22,134 nt of DNA from Oscillospiraceae bacterium (GTDB lineage Bacteria > Bacillota_A > Clostridia > Oscillospirales > Ruminococcaceae), in NCBI GenBank assembly GCA_017848205.1, contig JAGDDO010000036.1, positions 1 through 22,134 on the forward strand, given 5' to 3'. The notes under the pieces were generated by a model that did not search any database, was not told the DNA's origin, and saw only the letters and a list, made by a program, of their open reading frames with translations. Position numbers and translations under genes: made by a program. Shown here piece after piece: positions 13,658 through 21,877 of this stretch (its first letter is position 1; each line of letters opens with the position of its first letter).

Positions 13658-14821
13658 TTATCTGAGTTCAAAATCAACGTCAACGTGGTAAATGATCTGC
13701 TGAACCGCAAGACCTTCCACTGTGGCATCCTGTTCCCTTGCCTGGTCAACAACGTTTTTGAGAGAACTCTGCGATACAAAAGAGCTGAAAACTTCATCTG
13801 TCTTATGTCTGTCACCGAGAACGCCTGAATTGAACGCTCTGAAAACTGCTTCCTGAAGAGGCATATAGTCCGAAAGCTGTGAACGGAAAGCTTCAGCAGC
13901 CTGATCATCCGGTCTCAAGAGGATCATTCCATCACCAATATGAAGGAAATCAGCGTATACCCTTTCTGCGCATATTTCCGGTATGAAGCAGTGACATTCC
14001 TCAGCGAGGGTACGGTCTCCCGTTATCTTTGCTGTATCGTCAACAATGCTCATGAACTCTTCTTCCGAGTTTACCTTACCGTAAAGTTTCATGTATTCCG
14101 CAACTGCGTTATAAAGCTTTTCCCTGCCTTCTTTACCTGCATAGCGGTACTTTCTTAAGGTATCGTCATCCTGGATTATGAAGAAAAACTGCTTTTCAGA
14201 AACAAAGCCGTCAACATTCCATTTTTCCGTTACCGTTTCTAGCTTTTTGCTGAGAACAGGTACCGGAACATCGTTTATACGGCACTCGCAGATAACATTC
14301 GAACCGTTTCTGCTTGTATAAACCTTTACATATGTGATCTTCTGATTGCCAAGACGGCGTACGATATCTTTGCCGATAAGTTCCCAGTACTCTGAAACTT
14401 CATCCGGCTTTCCGTTTCCTGCACCTGTAATATTGCTTGCATAGACAGTCCACTTGTGCTCATTGCCTGCAAAGTATGAGGTTACATTTCCGGCCGGACG
14501 GTTCTCCGCCACATTCTTAAGTCCGTTCATAAATGAGTACGCAAACATTCCGAGAGCCATGCCCAGAGCTGATTCAGTGTCATTTCCCGCTCCCACGCTG
14601 ACCTCTGTAAGTTCAGTTTCCCACTCATCGCTCCATATCGAGAAAACAATGTTCACGAAGTTTTCCCTTACTTCATGTACATTAGGTGTTATGCTTATCT
14701 TAAGTTCCGGAATGTAAACAGAGTTCCCTTTTCTTTCTGCCTTAAGTTCAATCAGATCTGCAAGACCTCCGTCAAGTATTCTGTTCTTTACTTCTTCTGC
14801 TGTTAAAACTGCTGATGCCAT
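13658..14821 (-). CDS. Hypothetical protein, DUF6348-like
   Basis: The 387-residue cytoplasmic protein has no signal peptide or membrane segment. ATG 14821 follows AAAAGGAGAGAAATA. Segments such as NVHEVRENFVNIVFSIWSDEW and ALGMALGMFAYSFMNGLKN resemble the DUF6348 family as I remember it, a group of unknown function; this assignment is tentative. The C-terminal ~110 residues (from RVYADFLHIGDGMILLRPD) may form a separate helical domain. It is transcribed alone from a good promoter and ends in TAA, about 45 bases before the operator region of the divergently spaced zinc operon. No catalytic motif is evident. Confidence 0.72.
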   Translation of the reverse strand: MASAVLTAEEVKNRILDGGLADLIELKAERKGNSVYIPELKISITPNVHEVRENFVNIVFSIWSDEWETELTEVSVGAGNDTESALGMALGMFAYSFMNGLKNVAENRPAGNVTSYFAGNEHKWTVYASNITGAGNGKPDEVSEYWELIGKDIVRRLGNQKITYVKVYTSRNGSNVICECRINDVPVPVLSKKLETVTEKWNVDGFVSEKQFFFIIQDDDTLRKYRYAGKEGREKLYNAVAEYMKLYGKVNSEEEFMSIVDDTAKITGDRTLAEECHCFIPEICAERVYADFLHIGDGMILLRPDDQAAEAFRSQLSDYMPLQEAVFRAFNSGVLGDRHKTDEVFSSFVSQSSLKNVVDQAREQDATVEGLAVQQIIYHVDVDFELR

Positions 14822-14900
14822 TATTTCTCTCCTTTTTCTGCAGGGATCATAAAATTAAGATGCTGCATATCTGCCCTGCGGTCTGATTTTTATTAACTAT

Positions 14901-14929
14901 ATTATACAGTTTTTCCGTCTGAAAGTCAA
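14901..14929 (-). promoter_or_regulatory. Sigma-A promoter for the DUF6348-like gene
   Basis: The -35 TTGACT is at 14924-14929 and the -10 TATAAT at 14901-14906, with a 17-base spacer. The leader of ~70 bases contains the complementary pair GCAGGG and CCCTGC, a possible small hairpin before the ribosome site. Confidence 0.82.
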
Positions 14930-14959
14930 TGAATCAGTGCACTTAGCACCGGAATACAG

Positions 14960-14994
14960 AAAAAAGACTGCCGGCAGAAACACCAGCAATCTTT
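14960..14994 (-). terminator. Intrinsic terminator of the helicase gene
   Basis: A 12-bp stem (AAAGATTGCTGG pairing with CCGGCAGTCTTT, two G-U pairs in the RNA) is followed by a U-tract. It starts about 10 bases past the helicase stop. Confidence 0.8.
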
Positions 14995-15004
14995 TTGTAT
15001 CACA

Positions 15005-17161
15005 TTATTTTGCTATAGAAACAATATCATTTGAAATGCAGTAAACAATGTCAAATGAATGTATATCGCCGCCGTCGATAAGTACACGGCATATCGGGGC
15101 TTTTATCTCCTCTATTACGCCAGTACCGTAAACACGATGGTTTATTCTCGTTCCAGGCTTGTATTTCTTTAATACTTTCAGAGCGTCTTCTTCCTTCTTT
15201 TTCAGTTTCGCTTTTTCACCGGAAGAAGCAGTTATTTTAAGTGCGCTTACCTTTTCAGGTTTTTCGGAACTTTTCTTTTTACCTGTTTCAATACCAAACA
15301 GCTGCCTTGTGAAAGTCGCAGTTTCGTTTTTTACACCGTATGCCGCTTCATAATCAAATATCGCAAGATTATGCTTTGCTCTTGTAACACCTACATAAAA
15401 CAGCCTTCGTTCCTCTTCGAGATCATTTCGCTGGGACTCGGTCATATCCTCCTCGTCCTCGTCGCATACTGATGAGGACGGCAGGATACCGTCACGAACA
15501 TCGATAAGAAGAACGTTGTCATATTCAAGCCCCTTACTTGAATGGATAGTTGAAAGAATTACCTTGCTGTCCGGATCAGTAGAGCCGCATGTTACTATTT
15601 CCTTAAGTTCAGTCATTCGCACAAGGAAGCAGTTAAGTTCCGGATTCTGATTTGGAAGAGCTAATAGAGTCTTGACCTTTGATTCATCAAGACCGCGGCT
15701 TTTCATGAACTTTCCGTATTCCATCTTGCTTAGGATAAACGTAATAGCGCTGAAACTGTTGAGTTTTCTTAAATGATTGAAATTATGCTCGGCTTCCTTT
15801 AAAAGTTTGTAATGCCATTTTTCCAGGCCTTCATCCTTTTCAAGGGTACGGAAAAATGATATGTTACTGTTCTTGTGCTTTACCAAAGAACTTGTGACAA
15901 TATCCTTTTTCATCTTAAGTCCGATCTTGTAGTAGAATTCAAGGAACAGTGTGGCATCCCACGGTGCAAATGCAAACTGCAGGATGCTTAGAATATCGTA
16001 AATGCAGTTTACCGTGAAGAAAACTCCGTCATTTTCCTTAAGACGATAACCGATACCGTTTTTCTCAAAAAGATCGATTATCGGAAGCGCAGATTCGTTG
16101 TTTCTGTAAAGTATAGCTAGCTCGTCGTCAGAATCCTCGATCATCTTCTGAATATAGTTATACTGGAATTTACAGTCTTTGAGAATGATTCTTCTTACAG
16201 GAAGGCCAGCCGGATTTTCCGTAAACATGTTTTTGTCATGACGGCAGCGGTTCTGCTTGATAAATCTGTTCGCTTTGTTTACGATATCAGCAGCAGAGCG
16301 ATAATTCTGTTCCATAAGCAGAACTTTTCCGTCGGGATAAACGGTATTGAATTCAAGAAGTGCCTGCGGATAGGCGGCACGGAAACCGTAAATACTCTGG
16401 TCTTCGTCGCCAACCATGAAAATGTTTTTATGGCGGCTAGCCAGCAGACGGATTATCATATGCTGGATTTTTGAAGTATCCTGAGCCTCATCTATGCTTA
16501 TATAGCGGAAACGGTTCTGGCAGTAGGTCAGTATGTCCTGGTTTTTAACAAGGATCTTAAAGGCAAATTCAAGCTGGTCGTCAAAATCCATGACTCTGTT
16601 CTGACTTTTATAATCTCTGTACGCCGTAAAAAATGAGTAAAAATCGATCTCACCGACTTTGATCTTTTTTATTTCATCGGGCTTGAGCATCATGTTTCGG
16701 CAGTAGATGAGCTTCGTCTTAAGCTCTTTTACTGTACTTTCAGATGGAAACTCGCGTGTCATGTTCACGTACAGGGCTTTGATTATTTTAGTTACCTTCC
16801 CCTCATCAAGCAGCGTGAAGGCAGATGTATTTCTTGTACGCTCATACATCATGATGACCTTTGCACAGAATCCGTTGATGGTACGGAATTCTATCCTTCC
16901 CTCGAACTCTGTTCCGAACTTATCGAAGAAACGTTTTTTCATATCAGCTGCAGCTGAAACATTATAGGTCATGGTAAGGATATTTTCCGGTTTAACGCCT
17001 TTGCAGTACAGCATATATCCGAGTCTTGCTACAATAACAGTGGTCTTACCGCTTCCGGGCACAGCAAGAAGCAGTGTCTGGCCGTCTGCACGGGTAACGG
17101 CACTTTCCTGCTGGGGATTAAGTATTATGTTGTATTTCTTCTTGAATTCAGTAAATTCCAT
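15005..17161 (-). CDS. UvrD/PcrA-type superfamily 1 DNA helicase
   Basis: This is a 3'-to-5' ATP-dependent helicase of the UvrD/Rep/PcrA group, acting in DNA repair and replication-conflict resolution. Motifs in order are LNPQQESAV (Q), Walker A AVPGSGKTT near residue 37, SIDEAQDTSKIQ (II), MVGDEDQSIYGFRAA (III), LMEQNYRS (IV), STIHSSKGLEYDNV (V) and FYVGVTRAKHNL (VI). The last ~50 residues (PGTRINHRVYGTGVIEEI) match the Tudor-like tail that in PcrA contacts RNA polymerase. I start at ATG 17161, giving 718 residues; an in-frame TTG at 17185 has no ribosome site. The acidic DEDEEDMTESQRND insert just before motif VI is family-typical. It has its own promoter and terminator. It may be a second UvrD-like paralogue rather than pcrA itself. 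Confidence 0.92.
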   Translation of the reverse strand: MEFTEFKKKYNIILNPQQESAVTRADGQTLLLAVPGSGKTTVIVARLGYMLYCKGVKPENILTMTYNVSAAADMKKRFFDKFGTEFEGRIEFRTINGFCAKVIMMYERTRNTSAFTLLDEGKVTKIIKALYVNMTREFPSESTVKELKTKLIYCRNMMLKPDEIKKIKVGEIDFYSFFTAYRDYKSQNRVMDFDDQLEFAFKILVKNQDILTYCQNRFRYISIDEAQDTSKIQHMIIRLLASRHKNIFMVGDEDQSIYGFRAAYPQALLEFNTVYPDGKVLLMEQNYRSAADIVNKANRFIKQNRCRHDKNMFTENPAGLPVRRIILKDCKFQYNYIQKMIEDSDDELAILYRNNESALPIIDLFEKNGIGYRLKENDGVFFTVNCIYDILSILQFAFAPWDATLFLEFYYKIGLKMKKDIVTSSLVKHKNSNISFFRTLEKDEGLEKWHYKLLKEAEHNFNHLRKLNSFSAITFILSKMEYGKFMKSRGLDESKVKTLLALPNQNPELNCFLVRMTELKEIVTCGSTDPDSKVILSTIHSSKGLEYDNVLLIDVRDGILPSSSVCDEDEEDMTESQRNDLEEERRLFYVGVTRAKHNLAIFDYEAAYGVKNETATFTRQLFGIETGKKKSSEKPEKVSALKITASSGEKAKLKKKEEDALKVLKKYKPGTRINHRVYGTGVIEEIKAPICRVLIDGGDIHSFDIVYCISNDIVSIAK

Positions 17162-17200
17162 TTTGCATCCGTTCTTGTTTAACAAAATATTAGCTTTACC

Positions 17201-17229
17201 ATTATACTATTTTTTACCGTAAAAATCAA
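17201..17229 (-). promoter_or_regulatory. Sigma-A promoter for the helicase gene
   Basis: The -35 TTGATT is at 17224-17229 and the -10 TATAAT at 17201-17206, with a 17-base spacer. Confidence 0.78.
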
Positions 17230-17281
17230 GATGATCATTGTCGCTTTTTCTTATCAAAAGTCGTTTAAGGCAATTAATATC

Positions 17282-17310
17282 TTGATATGCTATAAGTTAC
17301 GTGATATAAT
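17282..17310 (+). promoter_or_regulatory. Sigma-A promoter for the GNAT acetyltransferase gene
   Basis: The -35 TTGATA is at 17282-17287 and the -10 TATAAT at 17305-17310, with a 17-base spacer. It lies 53 bases from the divergent helicase promoter. Confidence 0.78.
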
Positions 17311-17354
17311 TTTAAATATGAAAACACTGATAAAATCGGAAACGGAGCATTTAT

Positions 17355-17828
17355 ATGAATAAAGTCAGAAGAGCAGCGGAAAAAGATATTGAAAGAATAC
17401 TCGAACTTCTCGTTCAGGTGGATATGGTCCATCACAACGGACGACCTGATCTGTTCAAAGGACCTGCTACCAAGTACAATGCAGATGAACTCAAAACGAT
17501 CATCAGTGACGATGAAACTCCTGTATTTGTATGTGAAGATGAAAACGGAAAGGTACTGGGACATGCGTTCTGCATACACAAATATCAGAAGGAAGACAAC
17601 GTTCTGACCGACATCTCCACACTGTACATTGACGATATCTGCGTAGATGAAACAAGCAGAGGCGAAGGCGTCGGAAGATTTCTTTACAACCATGTACTTG
17701 AATATGCCAAGGAAAAGAAGTTCTACAACGTAACGCTGAACGTCTGGAGCTGCAACCCCGGAGCAATGAAATTCTATGAAGCAATGGGAATGAAGCCGCA
17801 GAAAGTAGTAATGGAAACCGTACTGTAA
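17355..17828 (+). CDS. GNAT-family N-acetyltransferase
   Basis: The product is 157 residues, a single GNAT domain that transfers an acetyl group from acetyl-CoA to an amine. The acetyl-CoA binding motif A is clear, IDDICVDETSRGEGVGRFLY near residues 95-115, and motif B NPGAMKFYEAMGM is near 137-149. The ATG is 6 bases after CGGAG. It is the only plus-strand gene of the window and is divergent from the helicase gene, with its own promoter and a shared bidirectional terminator. Substrate is not predictable; resemblance to RimI-like or antibiotic acetyltransferases is generic. Confidence 0.92.
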   Translation: MNKVRRAAEKDIERILELLVQVDMVHHNGRPDLFKGPATKYNADELKTIISDDETPVFVCEDENGKVLGHAFCIHKYQKEDNVLTDISTLYIDDICVDETSRGEGVGRFLYNHVLEYAKEKKFYNVTLNVWSCNPGAMKFYEAMGMKPQKVVMETVL

Positions 17829-17852
17829 ATTACTGAAAGAATATCAATATAC

Positions 17853-17890
17853 AAAAAATCATCTTCCTTATTTCAGAGAGATGATTTTTT
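17853..17890. terminator. Bidirectional intrinsic terminator
   Basis: AAAAAATCATCT pairs perfectly with AGATGATTTTTT around a 14-base loop, with A and T tracts on both flanks. It serves the plus-strand acetyltransferase gene and the convergent minus-strand small membrane protein gene. Confidence 0.88.
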
Positions 17891-17908
17891 TATGAACGTA
17901 TTAAGCTT

Positions 17909-18175
17909 TTATGCAATTCCTATAGAACGTGAGAATGACCATCCGCTTAAAAGTAAAATAATAAAAAGAACAAATATAAGCAGACATAAGAAACCCAATG
18001 CAATCAATAACAGTACATTTGAAGCCTTTTTATGCTTTTTACGCAATGCTAAACCTACTATAGTGAGTATCAGTGTGAGCAGGATCAGTGCTGCAAAAGT
18101 TCCTATTATAGCGCCTATAATAGAAAATAAACCGAAAAGTATGAACGGAGCAAAAATTAATCCTATGAAACCCAA
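17909..18175 (-). CDS. Small hydrophobic membrane protein of unknown function
   Basis: The 88-residue product has two long hydrophobic stretches: residues ~3-43 (GLIFAPFILFGLFSIIGAI and the run after it, enough for two helices) and ~53-76. They are separated by a basic RKKHKK loop. No family is recognised. The start is TTG at 18175, 9 bases after GGGAGG. No ATG in this frame would keep the first membrane segment. It lies 20 bases after the stop of the AAA-like gene, with its ribosome site in the gap, so it is probably expressed from that transcript. The stop is TAA. Confidence 0.65.
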   Translation of the reverse strand: MGFIGLIFAPFILFGLFSIIGAIIGTFAALILLTLILTIVGLALRKKHKKASNVLLLIALGFLCLLIFVLFIILLLSGWSFSRSIGIA

Positions 18176-18195
18176 AACAGTGTCCTCCCTAATTA

Positions 18196-19875
18196 TCAGT
18201 TATCCGATACTTTCTCTATCATGCACTTTTTATCGCAAAATACCATTGCATACTGAAGTATTGAATTATACCCTTCATACACTAGTCTGCTTCCATATTT
18301 ATTACGAACGATCTGGTCTTCGGCTTCCTTCAGAGCATTTTCCATCTCTGATTCTTTTTTTACGTGCTTTAATTCGAGAATAAGGCAGCGCTTTCTTTCG
18401 TAATCACGAACTATAAGATCCGTTCTTCCGTATCCGCTTTCTTTCTCAGAATCAACCATATAGCCAAGGCCTGTAAAGAATCCGTCGAGTATCAGATGAT
18501 AACTGTATTCGTGATACTCATGATAGAAAGATAACGTTGCTTCAAGGAGCTGATTCATTGAGATCTTCGCACTTTCAGTGTTCTCTGACCACAGTGAATC
18601 TATGAGATCACTTACGCATGCATTATCTATTTTTGTATTAAAGTAATTCCAGACTTCCTGTCTGAATACTTCCTTTATTTCTTTGTTTGGTATTCTGAGA
18701 GACATAACTTTCATTCGTTCTTCTGTTGCTTTTGAAAGATATCCTGTTTCAAGCAGTGCAGACCAGAGATTATCGCCGTTTTCGTGAATAAGATGATAAG
18801 GAACATGCTCGTTGACAAAGCATTTAACTGTCTCACCGGCAAGCAGTTTTTCAAATTTTTCATTTACCTCAGAAGTTTTTCCTAAAAAGCCGTGAATAAG
18901 ATTCTGTGATGTTTCTGAAGTGTTGACCCAGTAGCTTTCAGGTCCCATTATTTCGCTGTAAGAGCCGTCAAGTACAGATCGAACATACAGAAGTACATCC
19001 CACGGGCAATACATTTTTTCACGTCCGAAAATGTATCCGTCATACCATTCTGAAACTATATCATATCTGTCTGACAAGCCGGCATCTTCCAGAAGCTTTC
19101 TGACATTTTCATCTGTAAATCCGATTGCTGATGCAAAATTTGGTGACAGAACTGTATACGGAATGATATTGTTCATTCCGGTATATGTACTGTTTTTCAC
19201 GGTATAAAGACATCCGGAAAGAATAACACCTTTGACGTTTTCATTTGTCTTGCAGACATAACTGAGCATATGCTCGACCATATCACGGACTTTATCATAC
19301 TCCGGGCTATCTAGTGCTTTTGCCATCGGTACATCGTATTCATCCACAATAACGAAAACCTGCTTATTATAATGCGCTTTTAACATTCTTGACAGCAATC
19401 CAAGTGACGCTATTGTATTAGATGCGTTTGCCGACTGATTTCTGAGCTTAGTTAATATATTTTTGTCATCGTCCATGATCCTGTCACTTGTAAGGAGTTC
19501 ATCAAAACCTTTACAGATTTCAGAAACAGCTAACCTGAAGTTATCAAATATCTGATCAAAGCTTTCCGCAAATATTTCTTTTAAAGAAATAAAAATAACC
19601 GGATACTTGTTCATATAATCTCTGACAGCTTCGGTATTTTCCATCACTTTCAAACCATCAAAAATAGCTCTGCTGTCGCTGCGAATATCAAGAAAGTCTC
19701 TGAGCATAGTCATTGTAAGTGTCTTTCCAAATCTCCGCGGACGCGCAAAAAGAACAGCCTTATCAAACTTATCGATAAGGAATTCTTCTATCAAATCTGT
19801 TTTATCTATGTAATATGAATTGTTTTCTCTCAGTTCACGGAAACTATCATATGATGCTCTGATATTTAATTTCAA
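18196..19875 (-). CDS. AAA-ATPase-like protein with C-terminal PD-(D/E)XK nuclease domain
   Basis: This belongs to the AAA-ATPase-like/DUF1703 group, often present in many copies in gut anaerobes and of uncertain function, possibly defence or mobile-element related. Near the N-terminus are YYIDKTDLIEEF and the Walker A region FARPRRFGKT, with Walker B VFVIVDEYDVPMAKAL at about 180-195. The C-terminal domain has the nuclease pattern GRTDLIV...CLILELKH (Asp, then Glu-x-Lys) at about 500-520. I choose TTG at 19875 (start of LKLNIRAS), 8 bases after AAGGAAGGAG. A GTG at 19905 lies in the same frame but has no ribosome site. The length is ~559 residues and the stop is TGA. It is probably co-transcribed with the small membrane protein. 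Confidence 0.9.
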   Translation of the reverse strand: MKLNIRASYDSFRELRENNSYYIDKTDLIEEFLIDKFDKAVLFARPRRFGKTLTMTMLRDFLDIRSDSRAIFDGLKVMENTEAVRDYMNKYPVIFISLKEIFAESFDQIFDNFRLAVSEICKGFDELLTSDRIMDDDKNILTKLRNQSANASNTIASLGLLSRMLKAHYNKQVFVIVDEYDVPMAKALDSPEYDKVRDMVEHMLSYVCKTNENVKGVILSGCLYTVKNSTYTGMNNIIPYTVLSPNFASAIGFTDENVRKLLEDAGLSDRYDIVSEWYDGYIFGREKMYCPWDVLLYVRSVLDGSYSEIMGPESYWVNTSETSQNLIHGFLGKTSEVNEKFEKLLAGETVKCFVNEHVPYHLIHENGDNLWSALLETGYLSKATEERMKVMSLRIPNKEIKEVFRQEVWNYFNTKIDNACVSDLIDSLWSENTESAKISMNQLLEATLSFYHEYHEYSYHLILDGFFTGLGYMVDSEKESGYGRTDLIVRDYERKRCLILELKHVKKESEMENALKEAEDQIVRNKYGSRLVYEGYNSILQYAMVFCDKKCMIEKVSDN

Positions 19876-19911
19876 AGCTTTCACTCCTTCCTTTGTTTTT
19901 CTCACATAATA

Positions 19912-19940
19912 AGTATAACACTTTTCAGCCTTTCAGGCAA
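19912..19940 (-). promoter_or_regulatory. Sigma-A promoter for the AAA-like/PD-(D/E)XK gene
   Basis: The -35 TTGCCT is at 19935-19940 and the -10 TATACT at 19912-19917, with a 17-base spacer. It is weaker than the other promoters here. Confidence 0.6.
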
Positions 19941-19974
19941 CAGAAAATGTGATGCACCTTCGGCGCATAATGGA

Positions 19975-20013
19975 AAACAGACTTCATAATCTTTACGATT
20001 ATGAAATCTGTTT
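19975..20013 (-). terminator. Intrinsic terminator of the flippase gene
   Basis: A 17-bp stem (AAACAGATTTCATAATC pairing with GATTATGAAGTCTGTTT, one G-U pair) surrounds a 5-base loop. A short U-tract follows on the minus strand. Confidence 0.75.
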
Positions 20014-20056
20014 ATCAATAACAATTTTGAGATTGAAAAGCTGAAAACTACCATTA

Positions 20057-21691
20057 TCACTCTGCAATATGAAATTTACTGATTATCGTCCTCCCCATCG
20101 GAAGTTCGAAAATCTCATCTCTAGTAAAATACTTTGTTTTGAAAATAAGGAAGAAGTACGATACTACAGCCATTATAACTGCTGCAGTGAACGAAACAAG
20201 AACCATGCCTGAAAGCATCAAAACTATCCTGTAGGCGCCGAAACATATTACGCCCATAGCTGTCGAGCTGAGAAATGGTTTAAGGAAAACTTTCTTTAAA
20301 TCGAGTGAATATCCGAGATATTTCTTCATTGAGATGATGTTAAGGATCATAATGATTAGCGGGAATAGAACGTCGGCTATAACGAGTGCGTATGCATCGA
20401 GTGTCGTATAACGTGTAAGTACAAATACGAGAACAAGATGAATGACGAGTGAAACCGCACAGTTGATGACCGGCTTTTTCATGTATCCGCTTCCCTGAAG
20501 AATTGATGTGGTGACAGTTGAAAATGAATAAGTAATGACTGAAAGGAAACCGCAGTAGAGCAGTCCGGATACAAGATCAAGTTTCCACGCTTCTGAAGCT
20601 ATTCCTCTGAAAAGGATCATGATTATCGGTCTTGCCATAACGCCGATTCCGACTGCGCCTGGGAATGCAAGCAGAGATGTAAGTTTAAGAACGGAAAGCA
20701 TTTTCTCGTCTCTTGCTTTTATGTTTCCTTTTGAAGATTCGTATGTTATAGCCGGCAGAAGTGTTACCGCAAGAGCACTGGCAACTGCTATCGGGATGTT
20801 CACAAGCTGGGAATACTGACCTGAAAAGAATCCCTGCAGTGCGGTAGCATCATGCTGATCGTAGTGCTTTACAGTTACCAGATTAAACTTGAAAATAATA
20901 TCATCAAAGAAACCTCCGATCTGATAAACGGTCTGGCTTATTATCATTGGGATTATCGTAAGTATGATTGCTCTGTAAATCAGAACATTATTCTCTTTTA
21001 CATCCTCGCTCTTTCTGAGTTCATCACGTCTGTCTCTGCGGAATCTAATATATGAAATCACCAGAAACATCAGAGCAGCCGCAGCACCGGCAAGTGTGCC
21101 GAAACATGCTCCCATTGCACCTTTGGTAATAAGCTGATCCGAACCGGCATACATCCTGCAGAAAACAATAACACAAATATTTGCAGTTACTGCATTTACG
21201 ATCTGTTCAATGACCTGTGAAACAGATGTCGGCACCATATTCCCGTGTCCCTGAAAATATCCTCTGAAAAGTCCGAGAAGTGTAACGACAAAAACAGTAA
21301 AGGAAAGTACCTGTAGAGATTCCGCTATACCGGAGGTCTGCTTTATTCTCTCGAAAAATCCCGCTCCGAAAAACAGAATCAGCGAAGCAATGATTCCAAG
21401 GATCACTCCGAACACCGATGAATGATAAAATACTTTCTGAGTCTTTTTCTCATTACCGGATGCGATACTTGCAGAAAGAAGCTTTGATATCGCCATCGGC
21501 ATACTGTTGTAGGAAAATGTAAGTGCAATGTTGTACACATTAAACGCATTCATGAATGTCCCCCAGCCCACATCGCCGAGAGTATTCATAAGCGGCAGTT
21601 TGTAGATAACACCGATTATTTTGGTGACTATTCCTGCTGCCGCAAGTATGGACCCCTGGATCAGAAGTCCGGAATCTTTTTCTTTCTTCAT
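20057..21691 (-). CDS. SpoVB/MurJ-like polysaccharide or lipid II flippase
   Basis: This is an integral membrane transporter of the MOP/MATE-like polysaccharide export superfamily. It is closest in character to SpoVB and bacillary MurJ-type proteins that flip lipid-linked cell-wall precursors. About 14 hydrophobic segments run through 544 residues. The N-terminus QGSILAAAGIVTKIIGVIYK and the internal GLFRGYFQGHGNMVPTSVSQ motif are characteristic. I start at ATG 21691, 6 bases after AAAGGGAG; an upstream in-frame ATG at 21730 has no ribosome site. It follows polC after a 186-base structured spacer and ends in TGA with a strong hairpin. Whether the role is vegetative wall synthesis or sporulation cannot be told. 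Confidence 0.9.
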   Translation of the reverse strand: MKKEKDSGLLIQGSILAAAGIVTKIIGVIYKLPLMNTLGDVGWGTFMNAFNVYNIALTFSYNSMPMAISKLLSASIASGNEKKTQKVFYHSSVFGVILGIIASLILFFGAGFFERIKQTSGIAESLQVLSFTVFVVTLLGLFRGYFQGHGNMVPTSVSQVIEQIVNAVTANICVIVFCRMYAGSDQLITKGAMGACFGTLAGAAAALMFLVISYIRFRRDRRDELRKSEDVKENNVLIYRAIILTIIPMIISQTVYQIGGFFDDIIFKFNLVTVKHYDQHDATALQGFFSGQYSQLVNIPIAVASALAVTLLPAITYESSKGNIKARDEKMLSVLKLTSLLAFPGAVGIGVMARPIIMILFRGIASEAWKLDLVSGLLYCGFLSVITYSFSTVTTSILQGSGYMKKPVINCAVSLVIHLVLVFVLTRYTTLDAYALVIADVLFPLIIMILNIISMKKYLGYSLDLKKVFLKPFLSSTAMGVICFGAYRIVLMLSGMVLVSFTAAVIMAVVSYFFLIFKTKYFTRDEIFELPMGRTIISKFHIAE

Positions 21692-21724
21692 TAGTGTCTC
21701 CCTTTGTTTTGCAGAAACTATAGT

Positions 21725-21870
21725 GGTCATACCCCGAAAGATATGACCATCGTAAATATATTTATCTTTATTAAAAATGTTCAGCCTCAGTTACAAAAAC
21801 TGATGACAGTGTGCGGAACATGAGAATTATCATAAGTACTGAGGTTATTATCTCTGAAACTAAACCAGAG
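21725..21870 (-). other. Hairpin-rich spacer between polC and the flippase gene
   Basis: Three inverted repeats are visible: CTCTG/CAGAG at 21852-21870 just past the polC stop; CCTCAGT/ACTGAGG at 21785-21844 enclosing 46 bases; and GGTCATA/TATGACC at 21725-21748, about 35 bases before the flippase ATG. None is followed by a clear U-tract. A weak promoter (TTGTAA, 17 bases, TAATAA) could lie within. Function is unassigned. Confidence 0.45.
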
Positions 21871-21877
21871 CTAAATA

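Noticed and set aside
21822..21836. Zur-type box (TGAGAATTATCATAA) upstream of the flippase
   Set aside because: Only the left half-site matches the zinc-operon operators, and no plausible promoter is adjacent.
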